From positions 2,583,001 through 2,647,000 of the forward strand of contig NC_081807.1 in assembly GCF_030704535.1 (NCBI RefSeq): 64,000 nt of DNA, read 5' to 3'. This DNA comes from Vitis vinifera (Eukaryota > Streptophyta > Magnoliopsida > Vitales > Vitaceae). Below, piece after piece: positions 13,020 to 23,998 of this stretch. Position numbers and translations under genes: made by a program. How positions within the stretch are numbered: the first letter of the stretch is position 1; every line of letters starts with the position of its first letter. The notes beneath the pieces are model-generated. The model worked only from the letters and a program-made list of their open reading frames with translations, was not told the DNA's origin and did not search any database.

Positions 13020-13274
13020 GATTATGTTTGGTTCGGAAAATATGATGGAAAGAAAATAGAAGGGATAAAAATGAAAAATTAATTTAAAATTAATAAATTA
13101 TTTTTATAAATTAATTCAAGTTTGTTTTACTTATTTTAACTCCCTTATATAAAGAATAAATAATTTAAAAATAAATAAATTTTAATTATATATATATTTT
13201 TTTTTTGTACTTTATAAAATAAAACTATAGGAAAATTATTTTTCTTAATATTTTTCGAAATCAAACATAATGGG
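13020..13274. mobile_element. MITE, family with ATTATGTTTGGTTC-type termini
   Basis: The left end ATTATGTTTGGTTCGG and the right end read in reverse, CATTATGTTTGATTTCG, form terminal inverted repeats around an AT-rich, non-coding 255-bp body. Related ends occur near 35594-36163 and 42576-42860. No clear target-site duplication was found, so the superfamily is not assigned. Confidence 0.6.
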
Positions 13275-13926
13275 TGTTTAGTAAATCAATTTAATAACTT
13301 AATTTAAGTTATTAAATAAATTAAATATATTTTATAAAATGACTTAATATCATAACTTAAAGTAAAAAACAATTTGAAATAATAAATAAAAACAATTAAC
13401 TTATTCTCAAATCGATATCTTTCTTTTATATTTTTATCATTATTTGCCTTAATTATCTTCATAATCTATTTTACTTTTTCACGACCTACATGGTAACATG
13501 ACTTTTTTGCCTAAATCATAATTTATAAAAATAAATATATCAATTTGACGATTTAGAATAAATTTTAAGTTAATTTCATCAATCAATCTTAATACTTAAA
13601 GTAAGAATTAAGTAATAAGTTTCAAGTTGACAATTTAAGTATAATTTAACTTAAAGTTAATTTAAAATATAAGTAATAAGTATTAAGTTTTTATCAAATA
13701 CGAAGTATTTTCAAAATTTAAGTAAGTTCTCGTATAATTTTTGGACGAATTATAAATTTCCAAAATAATAAACAGTTACACTAGTAACACTACAAATAAG
13801 GGTAATTGGAAATTTAAAATTCAAATGGTATTTACTATTTACAAAATGTCCAAGGACAGGACCGAAACGACGGCGTTTTGCATGATGGAGAAGTAGAAAC
13901 GAGAACAAAAAGGGCTAGAGGCGTGG

Positions 13927-13938
13927 GTTTAGGGTTTT
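13927..13938 (+). promoter_or_regulatory. Telo-box-like element in the SmD3 leader
   Basis: GTTTAGGGTTTT lies about 40 bases before the SmD3 ATG. Telo-boxes (AAACCCTA on the other strand) are known near the start sites of plant translation and RNA-processing genes and go with expression in dividing cells. Confidence 0.55.
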
Positions 13939-13975
13939 ACTGATAGAGGGAGAAGAAGAAGAAGAAGCAGAAAGA

Positions 13976-15576
13976 ATGAGTAGAAGCTTGGGAATTCCGG
14001 TGAAGCTGCTTCATGAAGCTGCAGGGCATGTGGTTACGGTGGAGCTCAAGAGTGGAGAACTCTACAGAGGAAGCATGATCGAATGCGAAGACAACTGGAA
14101 TTGCCAACTCGAAAATATCACCTTCACTGCTAAGGTTTTTTTTTTTTTTTTTTTTATATGAAATTTTCTTTAATAATTTTTTTTTAGCTCAGAAAAATAA
14201 AATATGGGATCCTATTTTTTTGTTGTTTTAGTTACTTACAAGCTTAGTGGTAATGAATTTTCTCGGGAAACAAACGGGCTGTCGGTTAATTTCTTTCTTT
14301 GTCTGAACCTCCGTGATGATGCCCGGAGATTAGGTATTTTGAATATTTGAAACCCGCGCTAAAGAGGAACCACGCAGAATTCCCGAAACCCTTTGAAAAC
14401 CCCGTTGGGAAATCTTGATGCTTTAAAAAGCTTCAAAACCTTACCAAATAAGGCCAGGGATGGTTGATTTTTTTGTGCATTTTGTTTTTTTCTTGTTTTT
14501 TGGTTACTTTGTGGGATGAGTTCTCTGCTGATTCAATTTCATTTGATTGAATGCCCTAATTCTTATGAAATAGTTCATAAGAATTTTGAGGAAAAATCGT
14601 ATTGAAAGAGAACCTCCTCAGGGTTATACCGATATTAGGGCCATCTTAATTGATATTTAGGGCATAGTTATGCTTATTCAATTCTCATTTTCTTTTCCTA
14701 AATCTTCTAGGTAATAATCAGGACAGAACAGGAATTAAAAAATGCTGGTTTTTTTTTTTTTTTCGTACCAGAACGACCATGTGAAACAATCAAAATGGTG
14801 TTTCACTCTCTCCACAGATCTTTCTATGGAAGATATTCATTTTCTCTTTATTTTTTATAATTACAGAATAATGGATGACTGACAATGAGCTATGCATTTG
14901 GGCTCATTTACAGAGTCGAACTTTGGCATACATATCTGTGTGATATGTGTCATTAAATCTGGCATGAAATATAACATTGTACTAGTTTTAAGTATTATGG
15001 AACTAACAAAGCTCTGGGGCAAAATTTCTCTTTATTAAGCCTTTTTTCTGCTGCTCACATCCTTCTCTCATCTATAGGATGGAAAAGTTTCTCAACTTGA
15101 GCATGTCTTTATCCGTGGTAGCAAAGTCAGGTACTTGAATTTTCTTCATTTGAGTAATTTATTAGGAATTTAGTGCTGCTTAATCCTGATACAAAATGAT
15201 AATCCACTTCAGGTTCATGGTCATTCCAGATATGCTGAAGAATGCTCCAATGTTCAAGCGTCTTGATGCTAGAGTTAAGGTATTATTGATGCAAATGCTT
15301 ATCATGTCTTATTTTCTAGTATCTTGTTCTGAACATCCATTTGATTTTCTTGCTTCTTGAAGGGCAAGGGCTCAGCTCTTGGAGTTGGCCGTGGTCGTGC
15401 TGTTGCGATGCGAGCAAGAGTAAGCTCTATTTTCTGGTTTTGATTCTCATTTCTCATTCGTGTTTTGGTTTCTTGTGATTTCTCTAAAAATGGTTTTGGT
15501 ACTCTCTTTACAGGCTCAGGCTGCTGGCCGTGGTGCACCACCTGGTAGGGGAGTTGCACCTCCTGGGCGGAGGTAA
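13976..15576 (+). CDS. SmD3: Small nuclear ribonucleoprotein core protein SmD3
   Basis: One of seven Sm proteins that form a ring on the uridine-rich site of U1, U2, U4 and U5 snRNAs in the spliceosome. Five exons join in frame: 13976-14134, 15078-15130, 15213-15279, 15363-15419 and 15514-15576, giving 132 residues, normal for plant SmD3. The N terminus ([20 protein letters not shown]) and [20 protein letters not shown] form the Sm1 motif; [20 protein letters not shown] is Sm2. The tail is rich in Gly-Arg and Pro ([18 protein letters not shown]), the usual site of arginine dimethylation. The leader carries a telo-box-like element. Intron 1 (943 bp) contains long T runs and nothing else recognisable. 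The assignment is essentially certain. Confidence 0.97.
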
Positions 15577-16537
15577 TCTCAGTCTGGATGAGATTCTGTC
15601 AATTTGCTGTCAGAGGATTTTCATGCCATAGTTATCATTTCCAATGTTTGTTTGTTTTTTTTTTCGGGGAAAGGATCTATCTCAATGACCTAAGAATACG
15701 GATATATGTGACGGTTTCATTCGTAGCAAATGTCTTGTATTATCTTGTCTGATGTAATATCTGGAATCTAGTAGCAGTAATCTTCAATTTGGGATTGACT
15801 TCGTCCCCACGTTTGTAAGGTCCAGAAACATCACTTTGCCATTAAACAAGCAAACTGTTCTGAGATTTTTTATCAGTCATTTATTGTATTGCCTTTACTT
15901 TGTATGCATACAATTACAGGATGAAACTTTGGAGTAAAATAATGACATGGATGAAGCTTGCTGCAACATGCTGGCATGCATAAAAGCATGTTACTAACAT
16001 GCCTGGCAAAGATACTGTTGGCTAGTAAAAATAAATCCAAGGACTGCCATGAGATTTATATTATGTCCATATCTAGTGTTTGCATTGTTTCATTTTAAGT
16101 CTGAAACTCTTCATTAGATTGACTACAATCCATTTAATCAACATCCCTGCAGAAGAGAGAAATGGGAGTTGCTTGGCCTGATGGCCTTGTTTCTTATCAG
16201 TTCCTAGCTGTTAATTCACAATGTTGTATGCAATTACTGCATTAGGTAGACATATTCTTCACTCTGTGCTGAGTATTGTATTATATGTAAGGCCTGGTGG
16301 CAAATACGCAATGTGCACATGAAACTTTGATTGTAGAACTTGTAGAAAAATGACTGTAGATACTATAGTATTGCGATACTTTGTTTCTTCAATACATCAT
16401 AGAATTGGTTTTACTTGTAAACAATCACACTACATGATACCAAAATTCGTTAGATTAACATCATTCCTATACACTTAAAACTTCTTTGTGATGCAAATGC
16501 GTATCTGAAAGGGCATAACTGACATGAATTGATGTAG
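15577..16537. other. Convergent spacer between SmD3 and the U-box gene
   Basis: The 3' ends of both genes face each other here. The sequence is ordinary AT-rich DNA without open frames, repeats or RNA genes that I can recognise; it should contain both 3' UTRs. Confidence 0.4.
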
Positions 16538-18854
16538 CTAGGCTCCTACATTGAAGTTCCATGGGATGTGTTCACATTTGCACATATGTTGCAGAAGACA
16601 ATTTGCTTTTCTCTGGGCTCTGTTGGTTCCGCATCTCATAATCTCTACCAGATGGTCATACACACCATACTGCAGTGCAGCCAAAATGAAAGATGAATTG
16701 TTCAAACCCAGCTCAAGGAGGACTGATGTGGCACACTCCTTGTTCTTTGGGGTCCCATCTTTCATGATTTCAACCAGAGTTACAATGAACGATAGCCTTC
16801 CAATTTCAGTCTGCCCTTCAGGATGTGATACTAAAAGCAGTAAAATTGAGAGAGCTTCATCGATCATTCCCAGGTTTTTATCCTCAAGCAGATGAAGTAA
16901 TGCTGGTATGATACCTGCCTTGATGGCTCGCGACTTATTGGATTGGTTGAGTGACAGGTTAAACAAGGCAGTGGCTGCATCCTTCTTCCCTCTGGTTGTT
17001 CCATTCTGCAGGAGGTTTACCAAGGGAGGGATCCCATTTAAAGACCCAATCATTACTTTGTTCTCGTCGAGCATTGACAAGCTGAAGAGGGCTGCAGCAG
17101 AGTTTTCTCTGGCCTCGTCTGTTCCATTCTGCAGAATTTCAATTATAGCTGGAATGGCTCCTTCTCTAGCTATGAGTCTTTTGTTTGCCTCATCAATTGA
17201 CAAGTTCAAAAGGGCTGTTACAGTGTGTTCTTGAAGCTTGGAATCTGGATAGGACAGGAGTTGAACCAGAGGAGGGATTCCTCCTCTGTTGGCAATACGA
17301 ATTCTGTTATCTGGGTTCTCTTTAGCTAGCATCCGAATCTTCATAATGGCCTTTCTCTGCACATCTGGTTGAGATGATGATAGGTTTTGGACCAAAGAAG
17401 AGATTTTCTGTTTGACTTGAATGGAGGAGCCATTAGAGCCTGCTTTAATATCCTTTCTGGGCAACTCAAACTGGTTCTTCTCGCACCATTGCAGAATTAG
17501 GTTGCGAAGGGCATAGTTTGGTGCCAGCGACAAGTGGACTAAAGTTTGTCCTGTCTTTGGGCAGGTATGATGATCTGAATCCAGCCACTTCTGTATGCTT
17601 TCCCGTTCATAAGTCTTTAAAATGCCAGGAAAAACAATGTCTGATTGAATTACGGTAGATAACATAGCTAGAATGATGCAAAAACTTTCATATAGTTCAT
17701 ATGAAATTACCTGTCCAGTTGCAACAATAACAGGATCTGTCATGATCTCCAGCGAGATTGGACAGAGGAACTCGTGAGGAATCACCAAAGACGGGCACTT
17801 CTGTAGATTTCTCGACAAAACTGGACCATCAAGCACACTGGATTCCTCCATCCCAGCCAGTTTTTTGAACTTTCCCAAAAGCTCTACTATTTGCTGACTG
17901 GCCTCTGCACTCAACCCAGCTCTTTCTTTTACAAGTTTCCTAACAGCTACTGTTTCTACCTTCAAGTCTGCAACTGTACGCAATTCCAACTTGCTCGCAA
18001 GTCTTTCTAATATCGCAGTGTCTGCATTTCTGTCATCCGTCTTCGAGAATACAACCATCAGGTCCATTGCTAACTCTATATCTTGTGTTTCTGTTCGTCT
18101 TTTTGCTCTCTTGAGTTGCATTCGCATTAGTTCAACCTGATATCAACAACTAATATGATCAGCACATGAAGCTCCCAAACCCGAAACCATGCATTACATA
18201 ACAATGAAATGTGCTAAACCTAGCAGAAACCCCAAATCACTACTTGAAAAAACAAAACTTTTTCTCCTACTACTATGCCTCATTGTGCAGATCTATCTGC
18301 AAACAGTAGATCTACTTGAGAAAGGGAAAAAAAATTACTTGCTCCTTCACTTCATCAGAGATTCCCAGATCATTGTAGGGTAGATCATCCAATGCCTGAT
18401 TCAATTTGTCGTAGACAGCATGAAATCTAACCGCCACTGCCTCACTCTCATGTGCCTGAGAAAGAAAAGAAAACAGAAGAAACACTGAATCAGAACACAA
18501 CCCAATTGCAGAAATGTGTGTGAGAGAAGTGGAGAAGAAGAGACAAACCAGGTAAATCTTGCTTCCGTAGTTACAGTTCTTCAACAATTTCTTAGCAGAA
18601 ACAAGTGCCTTTTTCAGTCTAGCCAAACACCCCAAAGCCTCCCCTGAAACTGCTGCAGTCCCAAGCTCCCTCAACTCCTCCAGAAGAGGCACCAGCAGTT
18701 TCAACCTCCTCACAAGATTCAAACTCTCCTTCCTCTGAGTTCTCCTGAACCCCACGTACGATCCCACATTCTCGATCACTTCCATCATCTCCCCAATCAC
18801 ATCTCCCTCTGAAGAACCACAAACACTCCCCTTCTCTCCCGTCTCTCCCTCCAT
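16538..18854 (-). CDS. U-box/ARM-repeat E3 ubiquitin ligase (PUB11/PUB15-like)
   Basis: A plant U-box protein predicted to recruit a ubiquitin-loaded E2 and to bind substrates through armadillo repeats. Four exons on the minus strand join in frame: 18854-18549, 18455-18339, 18136-17711 and 17614-16538, giving 641 residues. Order: U-box N-terminal helical domain (about 1-230), U-box (about 258-335, with [19 protein letters not shown] and [20 protein letters not shown]), then ARM repeats (about 370-630, with [38 protein letters not shown] and [19 protein letters not shown]). The third intron (17710-17615) is only 96 nt, a multiple of three, and free of stops, so an unspliced reading puts 32 extra residues in the U-box; family alignment shows it must be removed for a normal fold. 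The start is the ATG at 18854; an upstream in-frame TTG is not a plausible start. The paralogue number is uncertain. Confidence 0.94.
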
Positions 18855-21800
18855 TTTCTCACTCCACAAGCCAAACTTCCTTCTGGGTTATAAGATCTTG
18901 GATTTTCCCAGGAAAATGTGGCTTTCCAGGAAAAGGGTTAGCTCCATTTTCCGAGAAAATAAAGTGGGAAGAGTGAAGACATAGTATAGTAGATTCTTTT
19001 CCCTATCCCTTGGGTTTTTTTTTTTTTTTCCTTCTTTTTTTTACCGATTATTTTGGGATCTGATTAACGGTAGTATTTATTTTCGCGCGATATTGGGTTA
19101 CAAAAATTAGAATAGTAATTTGAAAAACAGTTATGGTTCAACAGGCTGTGACGCGGTTTTTTGACAAGGGGACGCGTCTTCACATGCCCTTTTTCCATTG
19201 TTGTGGAGTGGGTTCCACTGGTTTTTCCCTCTTTTTTTATTTTCGTTTTATTTTTAATTTATTATTATAAGAAAATTTTCCCGGAAAGTTTGTGGATTTT
19301 CTTGGACAAGAAAATCCTTGGGTGGAGCCTCCAGTTTGCGGGACGAGTGCTCCTCTTAAATATAGTGCGTGGGACATGCTTCCAATCACTTAGGGATAGG
19401 TCTGACGTGTCAAAGAAAACCGTGTGGGACCCTTTCTCATCTCTATCATTTTCCTATTATTCCCATCATTAAAAAAAGTGTTTAATTTAATTCTTTTCTT
19501 TATCGAATTATTTATTATATATTTTTATTAAAATTAAAATATTTATATATTAAATAGCTTGATGTTATGTAATTTTATTTATTCATTAACTCAATATTAA
19601 CTTCTTGATTTAAAAAATACGAAAAAAAATCAAATATAAATAAAAGTAAAATATATATATTTAAATGATTTAATTTTTAGATAAAATAAATTTAAAATGA
19701 TACATGAAAATAACTCATTATATTTTTTAATCTTCTTCGTTTATTTTTCCTCCATTTTTGTTATAGAAAATCAAACCTAGCCTTAAGCATTGTTTGGAAT
19801 CCTATTTTTCTCATCTTAAAAATTATTTTAAAAAATTGAAGTAATAAAATTATTTTAATATCTTAAAATTTTAAATATTATTATATTTTTAATAACAAAT
19901 CCTTGTATTTTATATAAATGTTATTATTATTTATTTTATTCTTAAAAAAATAGGGAATGGTAGCTAATCACATTTATGACTAGTTTGAGATTGCCCTAAA
20001 GTACAATTAGAAAAGTTGACATTCAAAAACTAAAGAATTGGGCCCATAAAACCCTATTGAAATATCATATGAAGTTAATGGTTGTGACCTTAAACCCTAA
20101 TCTAATATCATATTAAAGAAGGTTGAATGAATTCTTCTATTTTAATATTTTATATCTAAATGTGGAAATGTGGAAATGTGGATGGTGACAAGAAAAAAAT
20201 AAAATAGAATAAAATCCTACACTTTGGAGGTATCAAAGCCCATGATGCAGTTAGGTCATAAATTCAGAGTCCTTGGAATCATGGAGAGAAGGGAAGGGGG
20301 AGTGACCTATAATTTAGGGGCACCCCACATGGCTAGGTTGACCAATTGGCCTTAAAATAGTGATTCCCAGAAGGCCAAGAGGCTTGTCTGTCCTTGACTA
20401 CCATTTGGGTGGCCTTGATTGGGTCAAGTCTGAGTCATGGCCCACCATTTGTCTGTCCTTGACTCCACCATTTGGGTGGCCTTGATTGGGTCAAGTCTGA
20501 GTCATGGCCCACCATGGGTCCACCTCTGGAAAAGAAGGGGCTGTGAGTTAATGGGTTCCAGCTCATGTTGCCTTCTATCTAGCCCCAATGGGTCAAGTCC
20601 ACTCCGGTTGTTGTACCCTGAACCCTGGTCCATGGTTGAGGAATCTTAGCTTGCATTTTCCACCCCTTTAAAAAAAAAAAAAATGCCTAAAATTAAGAAG
20701 TGGGTTTTGGCTTTGGGTATAACCCTTTTCCTTTTCCCCCTTGGGTCATAACTTTGAATTATTCCAAGTCCATTGTAACAAAATCAACCTCTAGTATTTT
20801 CTTTCCTTCTATTGCATTATTTACTTAGAAATTTTGGAATCAAAAGATAAAAAATACATGACCCACTCAATATTTTAGGAAAGCCATTACCCCAAAATGA
20901 GATAATGACTTTCATCTTCCAAAGGCAATGAATCTTTCCCTTTCATTGGGGGACAAAATTTAGATCTATTGTACCCTCACAATTAATTTGATAACATATA
21001 TTATTTCAAAATTTATTGGAGAGGGAAGTTGAATTTATATCATACATCTATCGTTATAGGATAATAAAAGTATTAATTGTACTGCACGTGAGATTTCCAC
21101 CTTGTATGATTTCTTATTCAATTCCTTTGAAGTGACTAGATCATTTTCCTCGTTTGAGAATCACTCTCTTCCACTGTGTCCCGAAGAGTCACTAGGACTA
21201 ATTCAGTCACGTTTTCATGTTCCAATTGAACACTTTTTATTTTTTATTACTCTCAAATCAAAGCAGAAGATTATTCTTTTTACCATGGATCAAATTTGGA
21301 TCTTATAATAAGAATAGGAAATCTTTCTACCAGAATAATTATAGGCTCATATATATTAATAATTGTTTATGATTAAACTATTCATATATATTTAATTTAT
21401 ATTTGTTATTAAGTATGGGTCACCTTGTGTGTAAAGCCCAAGTCTCATGTGTCTTACATGATGGGCTTAAGACACATGTGACCCAACAATCCAATGGGTA
21501 TAGTCCCTAAGACATAGAGGAAATTAATAAATAAGGAATCAAAAAGTTTGGTGTCGATTCAACCCTTTTTTGAAAATACAGAACATTTCCTCTCCTGTCT
21601 CTCATCACAAGAGAAAAAACTTAAGGTGGTTTCTTCCTCTATCGCTTTAGAAGAATCATATTCATTTTTATTTACTTATTTTTATTTCTCTTTCTTTTCT
21701 TTTCTTTTTATTCCCTTCTATCATTCATGAACTCCCATAGGTTTGATCCTATAAAATCCGTCCCATTTACCCATTTTCAATTTAGATTATAAAGTGTCTC

Positions 21801-21894
21801 TACTAATTTTTATTATTAAAAATATAAAGAAATAATTTAAATACTTGAATTTTGACAAATAATTACATTTTAAAAAAATGGGAGTTTTTTTTAG
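18855..21894. other. Gene-free spacer, left part
   Basis: Begins with the U-box gene promoter (18855-19100). Then come AT-rich tracts, a short GTGGAAAT triplication near 20160-20180, a 65-bp tandem duplication (20384-20515) and ordinary low-complexity sequence. Several short open frames exist, but none shows a domain, splice structure or codon pattern that I could support. Confidence 0.4.
20384..20515. repeat. Tandem duplication, about 65 bp x 2
   Basis: Copies at 20384-20448 and 20449-20515 both run from TTGTCTGTCCTTGACT to GAGTCATGGCCCACCAT. The second copy has a small insertion after CTTGACT; otherwise they are nearly identical, indicating a recent local duplication in non-coding DNA. Confidence 0.9.
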
Positions 21895-22562
21895 GGAGAA
21901 TTATCTTTTGGGGGTAGATGGGCCCCCAAATTAACAAAAGGTCCATATAACTTCTTAAATTGAGTTGAAGGATATGAAATAGTAACGGATAAATATACCC
22001 TTTAAGAACACACATAAAATATTTTATAAAATTAATTTAAATAAATTTTTTTCAATATTTTTTTTTCAAAAATACTAAATTAAATAAAAGTAGTTTTCAA
22101 AAATATTAAATTAAATAATTTTTTTTCAAAAATATTAAATTAAATAATTTTTTTTCAAAAATATTAAATTAAATAATTTTTTTTCAAAAATATTAAATTA
22201 AATTTTTTTCAAAAATATTAAATTAAATTAAAGTATTTAAAAAAATATTAAATTAAATATTTTTTTTTAAATATTAAATTAAATAAATTTATTTTTAAAA
22301 AATATTAAATTAAATAAAAGTATTTTAAAAAATATTAAATTACATAAAAGTATTTAAAAAAAATATTAAATTAAATAAAAGTATTTTTCAAAAATATCAA
22401 TTTTTTTCTCAAAATTAATAAAGGGCATTTTTGGAAATACTGAAGGATGATATCCTTCAACTCAATTTCCATACTTTCATTGGGTCTTGAGCTCAATTTG
22501 AAGAGTTACATGGACCTTTTGTTAATTTGGGGGTCAATCTACCCCCAAAACATAATTCTCCT
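21895..22562. mobile_element. MITE (668 bp) with long terminal inverted repeats and minisatellite core
   Basis: The left end GGAGAATTATCTTTTGGGGG and the reversed right end GGAGAATTATGTTTTGGGGG start inverted repeats of about 70 bp, sharing CCCCCAAATTAACAAAAGG and CAAATTGAG-like blocks. On the right the arm is interrupted: a second AAATTGAGTTGAAGGATAT block matching the left arm lies about 35 bp further in. The interior is non-coding. T-rich flanks (last nine bases TTTTTTTAG on the left, T9 on the right) could be an imperfect 9-bp target duplication as in Mutator-like elements, but low complexity makes this uncertain. Confidence 0.85.
22040..22410. repeat. AT-rich minisatellite inside the MITE
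   Basis: About a dozen imperfect units built on CAAAAATATTAAATTAAATA with variable T runs, period roughly 24-33 bp. It fills most of the MITE interior and probably expanded by slippage after insertion. Confidence 0.85.
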
Positions 22563-23245
22563 TTTTTTTTTAAATCCAAAATCTATATAATCAAACAAAA
22601 CTATGAAAAGATAATAAGATAAGACAAATTAAATCTAAGCATTAAATTAACATAAAATGAATAAGGGTATTATGGTAAAATTATACATTTGAGCCTTCCA
22701 ATTAGCTTTATTTTTATTCTCTTTTATAATTAGAAAGTAAATATTTCAATCAAATTAATGATTTGATTCCTTTTTCTTCTATTCCCGTTTTTATTCTTTC
22801 TAATTTTCTTCCTTTCATTCTTTTTTTAGAAAAGTGAGCTAAATATGACTTAAGTTCATGTTTGTTTAGTTAGAAATAACATGAGATAAGATAATAGAGG
22901 ATGATATAACTTATTTTATCTTATATTCAATCAAATATATGATATACTAACCTTAAGATATAGAATCTACACAGAAGATGTATTATAAATTTATTAAATT
23001 TTATCATTTTTTATTTTTTATATTATTTATTATGAAAAGTAAAAGAAAATGATTAGAAAATAAAATTTGTGGTTGAAAAAGTCTATCTAAAAACTATTTA
23101 TAAATAATACTATTTTTTGTATTATTTAATATAAATTATTTTTACATATTGAATAAAATTTTGAATATTTTAATCTTGAATATTGTCAAATGAGTAAATA
23201 AATTTTATATATTTTTTATTTTAAACAAATATTGGATATTAAAAA

Positions 23246-23279
<34 letters not shown>

Positions 23280-23429
23280 ACAAACTAAATATATGAATAT
23301 ACATAACATATTTCATTATCCGCATTATTTCCTTATCCATTTGATATTTTAAGGTACATATTTTTTATCTAATCAAATATAATATGATAGGATATACACT
23401 TTTTGATAACCAAACACAATATAATAAGG
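22563..23429. other. AT-rich spacer with an (AT)n microsatellite
   Basis: No gene. Mostly A/T tracts; an (AT)n run of about 28 bases lies at 23249-23276. Motifs such as GTTTAGTTAGAAATAA and AACCAAACACAATATAATAAGG suggest decayed MITE ends, but pairs could not be defined. Confidence 0.35.
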
Positions 23430-23998
23430 GTCTGTTTGTGATTCTAGGAATTATTTCTAATCTTTCTAATACTTGAAAATTTTTATCTTTCAAGTATTAT
23501 AAAAACTATAAACATTTTTAAGAATTACTATTAAACACACTTTAAGTGTTTCCTAATCTTTTTAATACTTGAATATTAAAAATTTTTAATTGTTAAAAAT
23601 GTTGGAAGCATTTCTTAATATCACTATTAAACGGACTCCAGTAATGATTTTAAGAAGCGTTTTTAATCTTTTTAACACCTGAAAATTTTTATCATTTAAA
23701 TATTAAAAAGATTAAAAACATTTTTTAAAATCACTGCTAAACACACTCTAAAAGTGCATTTGGTAGTGATTTTAAAAATTGTTTTTACTATTTTTAATAC
23801 TTGAAAATTTTTATTTTTCAAGTATTAAAAAAATTATAAACATTTCCTAAAAGCATTGTCAAACGTACTTTAAGAATCCATTTGACAATAATTTTAGGAA
23901 GCCCTTTTAACATATGTAATACTTAAAAATTTTTATTATTTAAATGTTCAAAAATTTAAAAACGTTTTTTTAAAATCAGTTTAAAACGCACTCTAAAC
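23430..23998. repeat. Tandem run of five hairpin (MITE-like) units
   Basis: Five related units of about 95-125 bp follow each other. Each has a central palindrome (clearest in unit 4, AATACTTGAAAA against TTTTTCAAGTATT near 23796-23830) flanked by outer arms of the type TTTGGTAGTGATTTTA and AAAATCACTGCTAAACACAC. Units share the spacer-like TTAAACACACTTTAAG. Divergence between units shows the run is old. It looks like repeated insertion or tandem growth of one short palindromic element. Confidence 0.75.

Larger units (their letters stand above)
12779..13975. other. Spacer with a MITE and the SmD3 promoter
   Basis: After the stop at 12778 comes a probable 3' UTR, then a MITE at about 13020-13274, then AT-rich sequence with an inexact series of TTAAGTTATTAA-like motifs (13280-13700). 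The last 130 bases are the SmD3 promoter and leader: AAACGACGGCGTTTT at 13865-13879 and a telo-box-like GTTTAGGGTTTT at 13927-13938. Confidence 0.5.

Noticed and set aside
16551-17234. Plus-strand open frames of 114 and 108 codons in the U-box gene
   Set aside because: They mirror the ARM-repeat exon on the other strand.
18855-18869. Five extra N-terminal codons for the U-box protein, starting at TTG
   Set aside because: TTG is not a normal plant start; the ATG at 18854 gives the usual family N terminus.
23249-23276. (AT)n run considered as an element end or origin
   Set aside because: A simple microsatellite in AT-rich DNA, with no paired structure nearby.
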